Assembly: GCF_000011105.1 (NCBI RefSeq)
Contig: NC_000961.1
Location: 372,001-436,000 of the forward strand
Direction of reading: 5' to 3'
Length of the DNA: 64,000 bases
Source of the DNA: Pyrococcus horikoshii OT3
GTDB lineage: Archaea; Methanobacteriota_B; Thermococci; Thermococcales; Thermococcaceae
Shown here: positions 37,155-47,599 of the stretch, piece by piece
Layout: every line of letters starts with the position of its first letter
How positions within the stretch are numbered: the first letter of the stretch is position 1
Translations under genes and position numbers: made by a program
Notes under the pieces: generated by a model
The model's database searches: none
What the model was told of the DNA's origin: nothing
Seen by the model: only the letters and a program-made list of their open reading frames with translations

Positions 37155-37723
37155 AGAATCTTAAGTTTGACGGTAGGTACAAGGATGACATAATATCGGG
37201 GAAGAAGAAAGCCACCATAAGGCTCGGAAGGAAGGTTAATCTAAAGCCGGGAGAGGAAGTTTTGATCCATGCTGGAGGTTACGTCCTTGGAAAGGCTAGG
37301 ATAACTAGGGTAACTACGAAGAAGGTTTCTGAGCTTACGGATGAAGATGCGAGGAAAGATGGGTTTAAAAGCAGAGAAGAACTTCTTGAAGCTTTAAGGG
37401 AGCACTACAAGTTCGTTAAACCCGATTCCCCAGCTACCATAGTGGAGTTCGAGATGCTCAGCGTTCTCGATAAGCCGATACTCTCGGCTGATTATCCATA
37501 TGAAGGGAACAATCCCATCGAGATAGCGGAACTAGCTTTGGAACATCTAGATAACCTTAGCTTTGAGGAGGTAGCCCTTCTAAAGCTCTTCCTCAAGGAG
37601 GGTAGCCTTAGAAAAGCGGCAATGAAGTTGGGTGGATTGAACAAGAGGTACAAGATCAGGGAAGTCCTTAGGAAAGCGTATGAAGAGCTAAAGAAGAGGG
37701 GAATCATGCAACCTAAGATTTGA
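37151..37723 (+). CDS. ASCH-domain protein 2 with C-terminal helical domain
   Basis: At 190 residues it starts with an ASCH domain ([23 protein letters not shown], then [13 protein letters not shown]). A C-terminal helical part follows ([24 protein letters not shown]), which looks like a winged-helix or DNA/RNA-binding tail. The GTG at 37151 is chosen: it follows GGGAGGG and overlaps the stop of the first ASCH gene. An upstream in-frame ATG would add 21 residues read from inside that gene. It overlaps the convergent bax1 end by 11 bases. Confidence 0.82.
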   Translation: MKNLKFDGRYKDDIISGKKKATIRLGRKVNLKPGEEVLIHAGGYVLGKARITRVTTKKVSELTDEDARKDGFKSREELLEALREHYKFVKPDSPATIVEFEMLSVLDKPILSADYPYEGNNPIEIAELALEHLDNLSFEEVALLKLFLKEGSLRKAAMKLGGLNKRYKIREVLRKAYEELKKRGIMQPKI

Positions 37724-38849
37724 GCATCTCCTTGATCTTCATTATGACATCCTTATAGGGGATCTTCCCCTTCTTCATGAGCAAGACTTCCTTTCCGCTG
37801 AACCTTGAGGCCTTCTCCGCGAATAGCTCGTCGTTAACTATGAGTAACATTTGAATCTTAGCCTTTGATATCTTCTCAAGCTTTCTCTTTAAATAATCCC
37901 TCGTCCAGAAGCCGACTATCTCAACGTAAACCTTCTTATTCCCTTTCTTTATCAAGAAATCTGGGATGTAGGCATAATTACCAACTTTGATTATTTCCGG
38001 CTCGTATATAACATCGACCCCCAGGATCCTCTTTATCTTGCTTGCAAACTCCCTCTCGAGCGAGGAGGAATACTCGATCCTTTCCATAATCTTAGGAAGC
38101 ATTACGCTTTCTTCGCTCGAGAGTTCAAAGATGTAAATCCTCTTGTCTTCAACTACCTCCGCTCTCATCCACCACTCCTCAGCTTTAACTATCCCGGGTA
38201 TAAGTTTAGCGATTGAAGTTCCATACTTCCTGGTGAGCTTTAGAAGGGAAGCTGGCCCGGTAACCTCTATCCCTTCATCGATTACCTCGTACATCAGGCC
38301 GAGCTTCTTCACTCCCCTTAATATCTCCTTGTAGTTTGAAGAAACCTTGAAGGTTAGCCTTACGGCTTCGAACATCAAGGTTTGAAGTAACGAAAGGTTG
38401 TACCTCTTTATCAGCTCCTCTGGATTTATTTCCGGCACTTCCTCCAGTATTTTCTCCTCTTCCCTATCCGCGAATATTGCTCTCTCAATCTCCTCAATGC
38501 TAGCCCCAAAGTGTTCAGCTGCTTCCCTTAGCACCTTAATCCTATCAAACTCGCTCGTCACGTATCCCCTCTCGAAGAGAAACTTCCTAACTTCCCAGGG
38601 ATCTAAGTTAGTTGCCATGGAAAACTTGCACTCCCTCTCGATTATCTTGGCAAAGCCTCTAACCTTCTTGTAGTTACTTGCAGTTTCTAAGTGCCTTAGC
38701 TTTTCCTGTAGTTCAGCATAGCTTTGTCCAATGCTTGATTTAAAGGCTATCAATACTGCTTTGGCAAGCTTTAGATGTTCATCGCTCGCGAAGTTCAGGT
38801 AAATTCTTCCTCTGCTCCTCCTGGCATCGAGGAGTTCCCTGGGAAGCAT
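37713..38849 (-). CDS. bax1: Bax1 nuclease, XPB partner (DUF790)
   Basis: The protein has 378 residues. In archaea DUF790 proteins bind the XPB helicase and act as a structure-specific nuclease in DNA repair. The C-terminal part has YEPEIIKVGNYAYIPDFLIKKGNKKVYVEIVGFW, with the PD-(D/E)xK-like Asp, Glu and Lys. It is divergent to xpb with only 39 bases between starts, which supports the partnership. Confidence 0.9.
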   Translation of the reverse strand: MLPRELLDARRSRGRIYLNFASDEHLKLAKAVLIAFKSSIGQSYAELQEKLRHLETASNYKKVRGFAKIIERECKFSMATNLDPWEVRKFLFERGYVTSEFDRIKVLREAAEHFGASIEEIERAIFADREEEKILEEVPEINPEELIKRYNLSLLQTLMFEAVRLTFKVSSNYKEILRGVKKLGLMYEVIDEGIEVTGPASLLKLTRKYGTSIAKLIPGIVKAEEWWMRAEVVEDKRIYIFELSSEESVMLPKIMERIEYSSSLEREFASKIKRILGVDVIYEPEIIKVGNYAYIPDFLIKKGNKKVYVEIVGFWTRDYLKRKLEKISKAKIQMLLIVNDELFAEKASRFSGKEVLLMKKGKIPYKDVIMKIKEMLKS

Positions 38850-38888
38850 GGAGGAAGTTTTTAAAATCCCCTTAATAACCTTGTCAAG

Positions 38889-40238
38889 ATGAAGCTGTAC
38901 TACGACAGGGGAACGATAAAGATCATAGGTAGCTCTTACGTTCCCTTCGCAAGATGGGATGAGAGGTGTAACTGCTACAGGGCGTTAGCGTATAAATACA
39001 GGGATATAGTTGAGTTTTTAAAATCAGAGGGTGTTGATTTCGAGGATCACGTTCTAGACAATGTTATTCCTTCTCCGTTTTATGAGGATGTTGAGTTCGA
39101 GCTGAGGGATTATCAAAGGGAGGCCGTTGAAAGGTGGATGATGGAGAAGAGGGGGATAATAGTCCTCCCCACGGGATCCGGGAAGACGATAATTGCCATG
39201 GAGATAATGAGGAGACTCTCCGTTTCAACGCTAGTCGTTGTTCCAACTTTGGCCCTTCTTGAACAGTGGAAGGAGAGGCTTTCAATCTTTGGTGAAGTTG
39301 GGGAGTTCTCTGGGAAGAAGAAGGAGCTCAAACCAATAACAGTCACGACTTATGATTCGGCATACATAAATGCTGAACTCTTGGGGGATAAGTTCATGCT
39401 AATAATCTTCGACGAGTGCCATCACCTTCCAGCGGAAGCTTATAGGAACATAGCCCAGATGAGCGTTGCCCCTTACAGGCTAGGTCTTACAGCTTTCCCA
39501 GAGAGATCTGACAATTTACATGAACTCTTACCGGATTTGATAGGGCCTGTAGTTTACAAAAAGGGCCCAGGAGAGCTAATAGGGACTTACTTAGCTCCCT
39601 ACGAGATAGTTAGGATAAAGGTTCCACTCAGCAGGGAGGAGAGGGAGGAGTACAAAAAATACTACGGAATCTTCAAGAGGTACCTTGAGGAAAGCGGAAT
39701 CGAGATAAAGAGTCTCGAAGATTTTCAAAGGATAGTCATGAAGACCGGAATGGATAATAAAGCCTTTAAAGCTCTAAGGGCCCTGGAGAAGTCGAGAAAG
39801 ATAGCCCTGGGCTCAAAAGGAAAAATTGAGGAACTGAGGAAGATACTTGAGAGGCACAGGGGAGAGAAGATAATAATATTCACGAGGTACAACGAGTTAG
39901 TCTACGAGATCTCCAGGAAGTTTTTGATACCTGCTATAACCCATAAGACGGATAAGAAGGAGAGGAGCGAAATATTGAAGAAGTTCAGAAAGGGTATTTA
40001 TAAAGCCGTTGTCAGTAGTCAAGTTCTAGATGAGGGAATAGACGTCCCAGATGCTAGCGTTGGAGTTATAATAAGTGGAACCGGTTCTCCTAGGGAGCTC
40101 ATCCAAAGGTTAGGTAGAATTCTGAGATCTGCCCCAGGAAAGGAGAAGGCGATCCTCTACGAGCTCGTAACCCCGGGAACAGCTGAAGTTAGGATAGCGA
40201 GCAGGAGGCTTAGTGGCTTAAAGAAGCTTAATCAATGA
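38889..40238 (+). CDS. xpb: XPB-type DNA helicase
   Basis: This SF2 helicase has 449 residues. The N-terminal damage-recognition domain comes first. LPTGSGKTI is motif I, FDECHH is motif II, and LTAFPERS lies where XPB has its RED motif, here modified. [11 protein letters not shown] is motif VI. It unwinds DNA in repair together with Bax1. GTTTTTAAAAT at 38857-38867 is 27 bases before the ATG, giving a leaderless mRNA. Its 3' end overlaps the JAMM gene by 11 bases. Confidence 0.94.
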   Translation: MKLYYDRGTIKIIGSSYVPFARWDERCNCYRALAYKYRDIVEFLKSEGVDFEDHVLDNVIPSPFYEDVEFELRDYQREAVERWMMEKRGIIVLPTGSGKTIIAMEIMRRLSVSTLVVVPTLALLEQWKERLSIFGEVGEFSGKKKELKPITVTTYDSAYINAELLGDKFMLIIFDECHHLPAEAYRNIAQMSVAPYRLGLTAFPERSDNLHELLPDLIGPVVYKKGPGELIGTYLAPYEIVRIKVPLSREEREEYKKYYGIFKRYLEESGIEIKSLEDFQRIVMKTGMDNKAFKALRALEKSRKIALGSKGKIEELRKILERHRGEKIIIFTRYNELVYEISRKFLIPAITHKTDKKERSEILKKFRKGIYKAVVSSQVLDEGIDVPDASVGVIISGTGSPRELIQRLGRILRSAPGKEKAILYELVTPGTAEVRIASRRLSGLKKLNQ

Positions 40239-40596
40239 CCTCAAGCTCAACTTCCCTCCCCTCACTGTCGAAGGCTTTGACGCTATCCTCATCGTACGGA
40301 AAGGCCGCTATTATATGGATCCCACCGAACTTTGAGAAGAACATGAGGTCCCCTTCGGAGGGATAGGGAAATGGGGATGGATGCGAATGAAAGGTTCCCT
40401 TTATGCTTTCATCGTGGGGCATTAAAGTTAGGTCAAAGTAAACTGAACTCTCCCCGAAGAATCCCTTTGGCACTATGAGTACTTCCTCAAATACTCCATC
40501 CTTCATCCTAAGGAAGCCTGCAACTTCCCTGGGGTAAAACGACTTTGCAAGTTCCAGTAAGTATTCAAGCAGTTCCCTACGAATTTTAACCCTCAT
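40228..40596 (-). CDS. JAMM/MPN+ metalloprotease, desampylase-like
   Basis: The protein has 122 residues. REVAGFL holds the catalytic Glu and [17 protein letters not shown] is the JAMM zinc motif (H-x-H-P-x6-S-x2-D). Small archaeal JAMM proteases of this form remove ubiquitin-like SAMP modifiers. It is divergent to lonB, so two ATP- or Zn-dependent proteolysis genes share one regulatory region. The start is leaderless, matching a TATA box near 40619-40628 on the minus strand. Confidence 0.88.
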
Positions 40597-40605
40597 GTAG
40601 GTGAA

Positions 40606-40628
40606 GTTTATAAAACTGGAATAAAAAT
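40606..40628. promoter_or_regulatory. Divergent promoters of lonB and the JAMM gene
   Basis: GTTTATAAAAC (40606-40616) suits lonB, with a start site near 40638. On the minus strand, CATTTTTATTCC (around 40617-40628) lies about 27 bases before the JAMM ATG. The first in-frame lonB ATG (40627) falls inside this region. Confidence 0.45.
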
Positions 40629-40647
40629 GTTAAGTGGCGAGAGCGAG

Positions 40648-43600
40648 ATGGATGAGGAGAGAATGGATTTAGGGATTGAGTTTGAAACTACTGAGGAGAT
40701 TCCCGTTCCCGAGAGATTAATTGATCAGGTTATAGGTCAAGATCATGCGGTTGAAGTTATAAAAACCGCTGCAAAGCAGAGGAGGCATGTCCTGCTTATC
40801 GGTGAGCCTGGAACAGGTAAATCAATGCTCGGTCAAGCCATGGCTGAGTTACTACCGACAGAGGAGCTGGAGGATATCCTCGTCTTTCCAAATCCAGAAG
40901 ATGAGAACATGCCCAGGATAAAAACGGTTCCAGCGGGCCAGGGAAGGAAGATAGTTGAGGAGTACAGGAGGAAAGCTAAGGAGCAGGAGGGGGTTAGATT
41001 CTATCTCCTCTTCTTCGTGTTCTTCATAGTTGCAATGGCCGTATTCTTGAGCCATGGAGATCCTAACACCCTCCTCCTTGGAGTGTTCGTAATACTCGTA
41101 GCCTTAATGGTCACAGCTAACATGAGGTTCAAGACCCAAGCAATGGTTCCTAAGTTACTGGTCGATAACTCCGGAAGGAAGAGAGCACCGTTCGTGGATG
41201 CAACTGGAGCCCATGCTGGGGCTTTGCTTGGCGATGTAAGGCACGATCCATTCCAGTGCTTTAGTGGCGAAGAAGTCATTATAGTTGAGAAGGGGAAGGA
41301 TAGGAAAGTGGTCAAGCTCAGGGAATTCGTCGAGGATGCCCTTAAGGAACCCTCTGGAGAGGGGATGGATGGTGACATTAAAGTAACCTATAAGGATCTC
41401 CGGGGAGAGGATGTAAGAATACTAACCAAGGATGGATTCGTGAAGCTCCTCTATGTGAATAAGAGGGAAGGAAAGCAGAAGCTTAGGAAGATAGTAAACC
41501 TCGATAAGGATTACTGGCTTGCGGTAACGCCTGACCATAAAGTATTCACATCGGAAGGTCTCAAAGAAGCGGGAGAAATTACCGAGAAGGATGAAATAAT
41601 AAGGGTTCCACTTGTGATCCTCGATGGCCCTAAGATAGCTAGTACCTATGGTGAAGATGGGAAGTTTGATGATTATATCCGCTGGAAGAAATATTATGAG
41701 AAAACTGGCAACGGCTACAAGAGAGCTGCAAAGGAGCTTAATATTAAGGAAAGTACACTTCGCTGGTGGACTCAGGGAGCTAAACCAAATTCACTTAAAA
41801 TGATAGAAGAACTTGAGAAACTTAATCTGCTTCCACTAACTAGTGAAGATAGTAGACTTGAAAAAGTGGCAATCATTTTGGGAGCTCTCTTTAGTGATGG
41901 GAACATCGACAGGAATTTTAATACATTAAGCTTTATTTCAAGTGAGAGAAAGGCCATAGAACGCTTTGTAGAAACGCTTAAAGAGCTCTTTGGTGAGTTT
42001 AACTATGAAATTAGGGATAATCATGAGAGCTTAGGAAAAAGTATTCTCTTTAGAACGTGGGATAGGAGGATTATAAGATTCTTTGTGGCCCTTGGTGCAC
42101 CCGTTGGTAACAAGACTAAAGTTAAACTTGAGCTTCCATGGTGGATCAAGCTCAAGCCATCACTTTTCCTGGCATTTATGGATGGCCTTTACAGTGGTGA
42201 CGGAAGTGTGCCAAGGTTTGCTCGTTATGAAGAGGGCATAAAATTCAATGGGACCTTCGAGATAGCCCAGCTTACTGATGATGTTGAGAAGAAGCTACCG
42301 TTCTTTGAGGAGATAGCTTGGTATTTAAGCTTCTTTGGGATTAAGGCAAAGGTTAGGGTAGACAAAACGGGAGACAAGTACAAGGTTAGACTTATCTTCT
42401 CCCAGTCCATAGACAACGTGCTTAACTTCCTTGAGTTCATTCCAATAAGCCTTTCTCCTGCAAAGAGAGAAAAGTTCCTTAGGGAAGTTGAAAGCTATCT
42501 AGCAGCTGTTCCAGAGTCAAGTCTTGCTGGAAGAATTGAAGAACTTAGAGAGCATTTCAACAGGATCAAGAAGGGAGAGAGGAGAAGCTTCATAGAAACC
42601 TGGGAGGTTGTGAATGTTACCTATAATGTAACTACAGAGACAGGGAACCTCCTTGCTAACGGTTTATTCGTTAAGAACTCTGGAGGTCTTGGAACCCCAG
42701 CTCACCTTAGGGTTGAGCCTGGAATGATACACAGGGCTCACAAGGGAGTGCTATTCATAGATGAGATAGCTACCCTCTCGCTCAAGATGCAACAAAGCCT
42801 TCTAACGGCTATGCAGGAAAAGAAGTTCCCGATAACTGGTCAGAGCGAGCTTTCGAGTGGAGCTATGGTAAGAACGGAACCTGTCCCATGCGACTTCATA
42901 CTAGTTGCCGCAGGGAATTTAGACACGATAGAGAAGATGCATCCGGCTTTGCGTTCTCGTATAAGGGGTTACGGTTATGAAGTATACATGCGCACAACTA
43001 TGCCCGACACCCCAGAGAACAGGAGGAAGCTCGTCCAGTTCGTGGCCCAGGAAGTTAAAAAAGACGGTAGAATTCCACACTTCACTAGGGATGCTGTGGA
43101 AGAGATAGTTAGGGAAGCCCAGAGGAGAGCCGGAAGGAAGGGTCACCTAACGCTCAGGCTAAGGGATCTCGGTGGAGTTGTAAGGGCCGCTGGAGATATA
43201 GCGGTTAGAAAGGGGAAGAAGTACGTAACGAGAGAGGATGTCCTTGAGGCATTGAAATTAGCCAAGCCATTGGAGAAGCAGCTGGCCGATTGGTACATAG
43301 AGAGGAAGAAGGAGTACCAGGTAATAAGGGTTGAGGGTGGTGAGATAGGAAGGGTGAACGGTTTGGCAATAATCGGAGAGCAGAGCGGTATAGTTTTACC
43401 AATAGAAGCTATAGTGGCCCCGGCAGCTAGCAAGGAGGAGGGTAAGATAATAGTCACAGGAAAGCTTGGTGAGATAGCAAAGGAAGCAGTCCTTAACGTT
43501 TCGGCAATAATAAAGAGGTACAAGGGAGAGGATATAAGTAAGTATGACATACACGTCCAGTTCCTCCAAACTTACGAAGGGGTTGAAGGTGATTCAGCAA

Positions 43601-44010
43601 GCATAAGTGTTGCCACCGCTGTTATTTCGGCCCTGGAAGAAATTCCAGTAAGGCAGGATGTTGCAATGACCGGTTCCCTCAGCGTACGTGGTGAAGTGCT
43701 CCCAGTCGGTGGCGTTACCCCGAAGATAGAGGCCGCAATCGAAGCTGGAATTAAGACGGTTATAATTCCGAAGTCTAACGAAAAGGATGTCTTCTTGAGC
43801 CCGGATAAGAGGAAGAAAATTAAGATAATACCGGTCGAGAGAATAGATGAAGTACTTGAAGTAGCCCTTGTTGAGAGCGAGAAGAAGAGGGAACTTATTA
43901 AGAGGGTAAGGGAGAGCTTACCGTTATGGATGGAAGAAACGCCTAGTGGTGAAACCCTTCATGAGCATAAGGGAGGTGCAACTTTACCTCTAGAAGAGAG
44001 CAAAGCTTAA
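40648..44010 (+). CDS. lonB: Membrane-bound Lon protease (LonB) with an intein
   Basis: This ATP-dependent protease is anchored in the membrane. Numbers are counted from the upstream ATG at 40627. Walker A GEPGTGKS is at 59-66, and two spans (around 124-165) follow. Intein residues 211-684 are removed after translation. Walker [12 protein letters not shown] lies after it, and the Ser990/Lys1033 dyad is in GDSASIS and TPKIEAA. The extein junction would read PFQ-SGGLG. I place the start at 40648 because the TATA at 40606-40616 would start transcription near 40638; 40627 and 40663 are also in frame. Without the intein it has about 650 residues, as usual for LonB. Confidence 0.95.
41257..42678 (+). 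mobile_element. LonB intein with LAGLIDADG homing endonuclease
   Basis: This in-frame protein insertion of 474 residues sits between Walker A and B of LonB. It starts with Cys ([10 protein letters not shown]), has [10 protein letters not shown] as block B, and ends GLFVKN before extein Ser. Two LAGLIDADG-type helices are visible, LGALFSDGN and [10 protein letters not shown], so an endonuclease domain is present and looks complete. The residue before the terminal Asn is Lys, not the usual His. Splicing would use Cys1, the terminal Asn and Ser+1. Confidence 0.93.
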
Positions 44011-44035
44011 CAAACCTAAATGGCAGGGATTTGAA

Positions 44036-45094
44036 TTGAAGGTTGAGTTCTTTCTCCTTCTGATTGTTTTCCTTTGGGATGGATACTTCTTTTTTAGATA
44101 CATCCTCGGTATCCTGAGGGGGTATAAGACTAAGGTTTGGGATCCTGAGGTGAGCATAATAATCCCAGCTTATAATGAAGAGGAGAACATAAAAAGAGCA
44201 ATTAAAGCTGCTCTTTCTCAGGATTATCCAGTTAGCGAGGTAATAGTTGTGGACGATGGGAGCGAGGATGGAACGTACGAGAGGGCCAAGGAAATTAAAG
44301 ATCATAGACTTAAGGTACTGAAGATAGATCATAGGGGAAAAGCGGGGGCGATAAATGAGGGTCTTAAAATCGCCAAGGGAAGTGTGATCGTAACTACCGA
44401 TGCGGACTCTTTCATGAGCAAGGATGCAGTTAGGAGGTTAGTTGAGAGGTTTTACTCCGATGATGTTGTTGCAGTTGGGGGCCAAATAAGGGTCATCGTT
44501 GAATCCTTCATGACGCTCGTTCAGGATATAGAGCACCTGAGAATTGCGATGTATAGGAGAGGGAAGGAGCTTGAAAATTTAAGCTTAGCCCCCGGTCCCC
44601 TTTCCGCTTTCAGAAGGGATGTTCTCGAAAAGATCGGTGGGATACAGCGTAGTATAGTTGAAGATTACGCCACGACTAAGATTGTAAAGAAGTATGGAAG
44701 GGTTGTTTACGCGCCGAAGGCTAAACTCTACACTAGAATGCCTATCACCCTTCGAGATCTATGGAGGCAACGAAAGAGATGGTTCTTGGGGGATCTTCAG
44801 CACCATAACCTGAATGACCTTCTGAATCTACTCCTTGGGGATGTAATAGCCCTCCTAGATGTGATACTTCCCTTCATCTTCCTATTAGAGGGTAGTTATC
44901 TCCCCCTTTTAGCCTTCGTGATGTTCGAAGTAATAACCATGGTGATAGCGGTAATCTGGGAGGGAGGCTCCTTAATCGAGGCCCTGCTTTTCCCCGTTGT
45001 CCTCTGGTTCTTGGCCCTCTTCTACCTTTCCCTCCACTTATACGGATACGCTGTCTATGGCTTGAAAAGTTTGCTTAGATTCACTCGTTCCTAG
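44036..45094 (+). CDS. Processive GT2 glycosyltransferase, membrane
   Basis: The protein has 352 residues. An N-terminal span comes first. VSIIIPAYNEEENIKRAIKAAL and VIVVDDGSEDGT begin the GT-A domain, and TTDADS is the metal site. RQRKRWFLGD matches the Q-x-x-R-W motif of processive enzymes such as hyaluronan or cellulose synthase. Three or four spans end the chain. It probably makes a beta-linked polysaccharide or adds sugars to a lipid. The start is a TTG at 44036 after a GCAGGGAT site, so the start is a little uncertain. Confidence 0.87.
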   Translation: MKVEFFLLLIVFLWDGYFFFRYILGILRGYKTKVWDPEVSIIIPAYNEEENIKRAIKAALSQDYPVSEVIVVDDGSEDGTYERAKEIKDHRLKVLKIDHRGKAGAINEGLKIAKGSVIVTTDADSFMSKDAVRRLVERFYSDDVVAVGGQIRVIVESFMTLVQDIEHLRIAMYRRGKELENLSLAPGPLSAFRRDVLEKIGGIQRSIVEDYATTKIVKKYGRVVYAPKAKLYTRMPITLRDLWRQRKRWFLGDLQHHNLNDLLNLLLGDVIALLDVILPFIFLLEGSYLPLLAFVMFEVITMVIAVIWEGGSLIEALLFPVVLWFLALFYLSLHLYGYAVYGLKSLLRFTRS

Positions 45095-45126
45095 ATCTCC
45101 CTTCTAGCATTCAAAAGAGTAACCGT

Positions 45127-45139
45127 GAAATTTTTAAAT
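45127..45139 (+). promoter_or_regulatory. Promoter of the GAPOR gene
   Basis: GAAATTTTTAAAT is a TATA box; the start site would lie near 45160. GGGGGTGATC at 45177-45185 is an excellent ribosome site before the ATG at 45190. Confidence 0.5.
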
Positions 45140-45189
45140 TAAAGAAAGCAAAGTTACACCCTTGGTAGTGGGTGAGGGGGTGATCCACT

Positions 45190-47151
45190 ATGCGCTTTTC
45201 GGTATTAAAGCTAGACGTTGAAAAAAAGGAAGTAAAGCTTGAAGACGTCGACATTCCAGAGGTGTATGGTATAATAGACTATGGAATTCACATCCATAAT
45301 AAGTTGAAAACCTATGAGATTGAGCCTTACGATCCAAGAAACGTAGTGATAATCGGAAAGGGCCCATTTGCGGGCTCCGCGTTACCTGGATCTCATAGGT
45401 TAGTGTTCTTCTACAGATCTCCCCTTTATGGAACTCTGTTCCCCTCAACCATGGGAGGAGCGAGCTATCAATTTCAGCATGTTGGAGTCGACTTCGTAGA
45501 GGTACATGGGAGATCAGAGAAACCAACAGTTGTGATAATGAAGAACGATGGAGAAAACGTAAGCGTAAGCTTTTATGAGATAGAGCTAGAAAAGGTAATT
45601 GAGATCTGGAAAGGTTATAAGGGAGAGGAGGGGGTTTATGCTCTAACCCAATACCTCCTTGATAACCTTTCTCCAGAGTTTGAGGGGATGGAATTTAGGA
45701 TTGCGGTTGTTGGTCCAGCTTCGTTGAATACCAATTATGGAGCTGTCTTTTCTCAGGCCCTAAGAAACGGAAAGAGGGCCATTGGAAGTGAGGACTGGGC
45801 TGCAAGGGGAGGAACGGGTAGCGTTCTGCTGAGGGCCCACAACGTGGTTGGTATAGCATTTGGGGGGAAGAAGAGAAAGAAGAAGTTCCCTGGGGAGGAT
45901 ATAACCAATATGTCAACGGCTAAGAGGATAGTTGAGGGTGTCCACAAGAAGCCTTACAACGATGTCGTTACAAGCGCAACAACGAAGTATAGGTACAATC
46001 CAAAGCTTAGGACTGGAGGAACCTTTGGTGGAAACTACCCCGCTGAGGGGGAACTGGTTCCAATTTTGAACTGGCAGATGCCATACATTCCGAAAGAGGA
46101 TAGGATCAAGTTGCATGAGTTAATAATGAAGTACTATTGGGAACCTTTCAACAAAGAGTCGATCGAGCCCAAGAACTGGACAACGTGCGGTGAACCATGT
46201 CCCGCTGTATGTAAGAAGCACAGGAGAGGTCACCACGTTGAATACGAGCCATATGAAGCAAATGGTCCGCTTAGCGGTAGTATCTCCCTTTACGCAAGTG
46301 ATATTAGCGTTCATGCGGTTGATGCCATGGGTTTCGACGCGATAGAATTTGGAGGAACTGCAGCATGGATATTTGAGCTCATTCACAGGGGGTTGTTAAA
46401 GCCTGAGGAAGTTGGAATAAGCGATAAGCCTAGGTTCAGTAAGGAAGATTTAATGAACGATCCTGAGGGGACCAGCGAGCACAATGCTAAGCTAGTTGCC
46501 GAGTTAGCTCACTCAGTAGCGTTTGCTAAGACTGAAATTGCTAAGATAGTTGGGCTTGGGAAGAGGAAAGCCAGTAGAATACTGGATGAGAAGTTTAAGG
46601 ATAGGCTAAAGTACGGGGAGAGCTTTAAGGATTACGCTGTTTATACCCCTCTGGGTGAGGATGGAGAGATAAATCCAACAATGTACTGGGCTATTGGAAA
46701 CTACATTCCGCTTCCAATTCAAGGTAGGTATTGGACGTTCTATGCCTTCGGAACGTTCCTGGAACCAGAAGAGCTTGCTGAAAAGATAGTATCCTCTGCC
46801 CTCTGGGAATTCTGGTACGACAACGTTGGGTGGTGCAGATTCCATAGGAAGTGGCTAAAGCCTACCCTTAAAACTCTATTCATGGAGGCTTATGGTGAGA
46901 ACGTAGATATGGAGGAGCATGCGAAGAAGCAGATCAGGAGGCTCATAGATTACGCAAAGAAAGCTGGCTACGTTCCAGTCTTCTGGGATAGCATGAGGGT
47001 TATCGACCTGGTCTCAAAGGGAAGTGAGGAATTCGGTAACGAGAAATGGTCCGAGAAGTTTAGAAAGGATAAGATCGGAACGGCCAAGGAATACCTTAAG
47101 AGGGTGCTAGAGGCTTACAGCTTATTAATGGGGACTGACTGGAGGATTTAG
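45190..47151 (+). CDS. gor: Glyceraldehyde-3-phosphate:ferredoxin oxidoreductase (GAPOR)
   Basis: This tungsten-iron-sulfur enzyme oxidises glyceraldehyde-3-phosphate to 3-phosphoglycerate and gives electrons to ferredoxin, replacing GAPDH in the Pyrococcus glycolysis. Four Cys that bind the 4Fe-4S cluster are in TTCGEPCPAVC (333, 337, 341) and GWCRF (549). The tungstopterin loops ARGGTGSV and FGGTAAW are present. The length of 653 residues matches GAPOR rather than AOR (605) or FOR (619). A strong TATA and ribosome site fit its sugar-induced high expression; regulation itself is inferred. Confidence 0.93.
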   Translation: MRFSVLKLDVEKKEVKLEDVDIPEVYGIIDYGIHIHNKLKTYEIEPYDPRNVVIIGKGPFAGSALPGSHRLVFFYRSPLYGTLFPSTMGGASYQFQHVGVDFVEVHGRSEKPTVVIMKNDGENVSVSFYEIELEKVIEIWKGYKGEEGVYALTQYLLDNLSPEFEGMEFRIAVVGPASLNTNYGAVFSQALRNGKRAIGSEDWAARGGTGSVLLRAHNVVGIAFGGKKRKKKFPGEDITNMSTAKRIVEGVHKKPYNDVVTSATTKYRYNPKLRTGGTFGGNYPAEGELVPILNWQMPYIPKEDRIKLHELIMKYYWEPFNKESIEPKNWTTCGEPCPAVCKKHRRGHHVEYEPYEANGPLSGSISLYASDISVHAVDAMGFDAIEFGGTAAWIFELIHRGLLKPEEVGISDKPRFSKEDLMNDPEGTSEHNAKLVAELAHSVAFAKTEIAKIVGLGKRKASRILDEKFKDRLKYGESFKDYAVYTPLGEDGEINPTMYWAIGNYIPLPIQGRYWTFYAFGTFLEPEELAEKIVSSALWEFWYDNVGWCRFHRKWLKPTLKTLFMEAYGENVDMEEHAKKQIRRLIDYAKKAGYVPVFWDSMRVIDLVSKGSEEFGNEKWSEKFRKDKIGTAKEYLKRVLEAYSLLMGTDWRI

Positions 47152-47161
47152 GGGTGGAACT

Positions 47162-47599
47162 GTGGAGATCGACAGGGATTTAATTGAGAGAAAAGGTTAG
47201 TGATATAATATCAACCCTAAACGAGCTGGAAGGAAATAGTTGGGAAAGGTAAAGATGAGTTTCTTTCTTCTTACCTTAAATATGTAGCTAAATACCTGTT
47301 TCTCGATATGTAATCACATAGTCGTTAGAAGTGGAAAGATACCTGGAAGTTATTCAGAGTGCTTTTTAGAGCTCTCAAAGATCGGTGTAATATCAAGAGA
47401 GCTAGCAGATGATCTCTCAAAAATGGCGAAGTTTAGAAACATTCTTCTCCATCAATACCGGAGAATTGATGATGAAGTGGTGTATGAGATTATAATGAAG
47501 GATATACCTCTGACCTTGAGGACTTTGAGAGAGGTGATGGAATACGTTGAGAATGGAAATAGAGGAAAAGATAAGGAAGGCCTTAGAGGGTCATCATGA
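47162..47599 (+). pseudogene. hepT: HepT-type HEPN toxin, frameshifted
   Basis: Starting at a GTG (47162) after GGGTGG, the reading frame EIDRDLIER shifts to KVSDIISTLNELE, then to EIVGKGKDEFLSSYLKYV, then to NHIVVRSGKIPGSYSEC. That is three indels. The last piece keeps the HEPN active site RNILLHQY (R-x4-H-x-Y) and continues in its own frame past the MntA start to 47599. HepT proteins are RNases or tRNA-cutting toxins controlled by the adjacent MntA. Here the toxin is dead, or else the sequence has errors. Confidence 0.75.

Noticed and set aside
40627-40648. First in-frame ATG as the LonB start
   Set aside because: It lies inside the divergent promoter, upstream of the predicted start site of the mRNA; 40648 is more plausible.
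41257-42678. Separate homing endonuclease gene inside lonB
   Set aside because: The region is in frame with both lonB halves, starts with Cys and ends with Asn before Ser, and so is an intein, not a separate gene.
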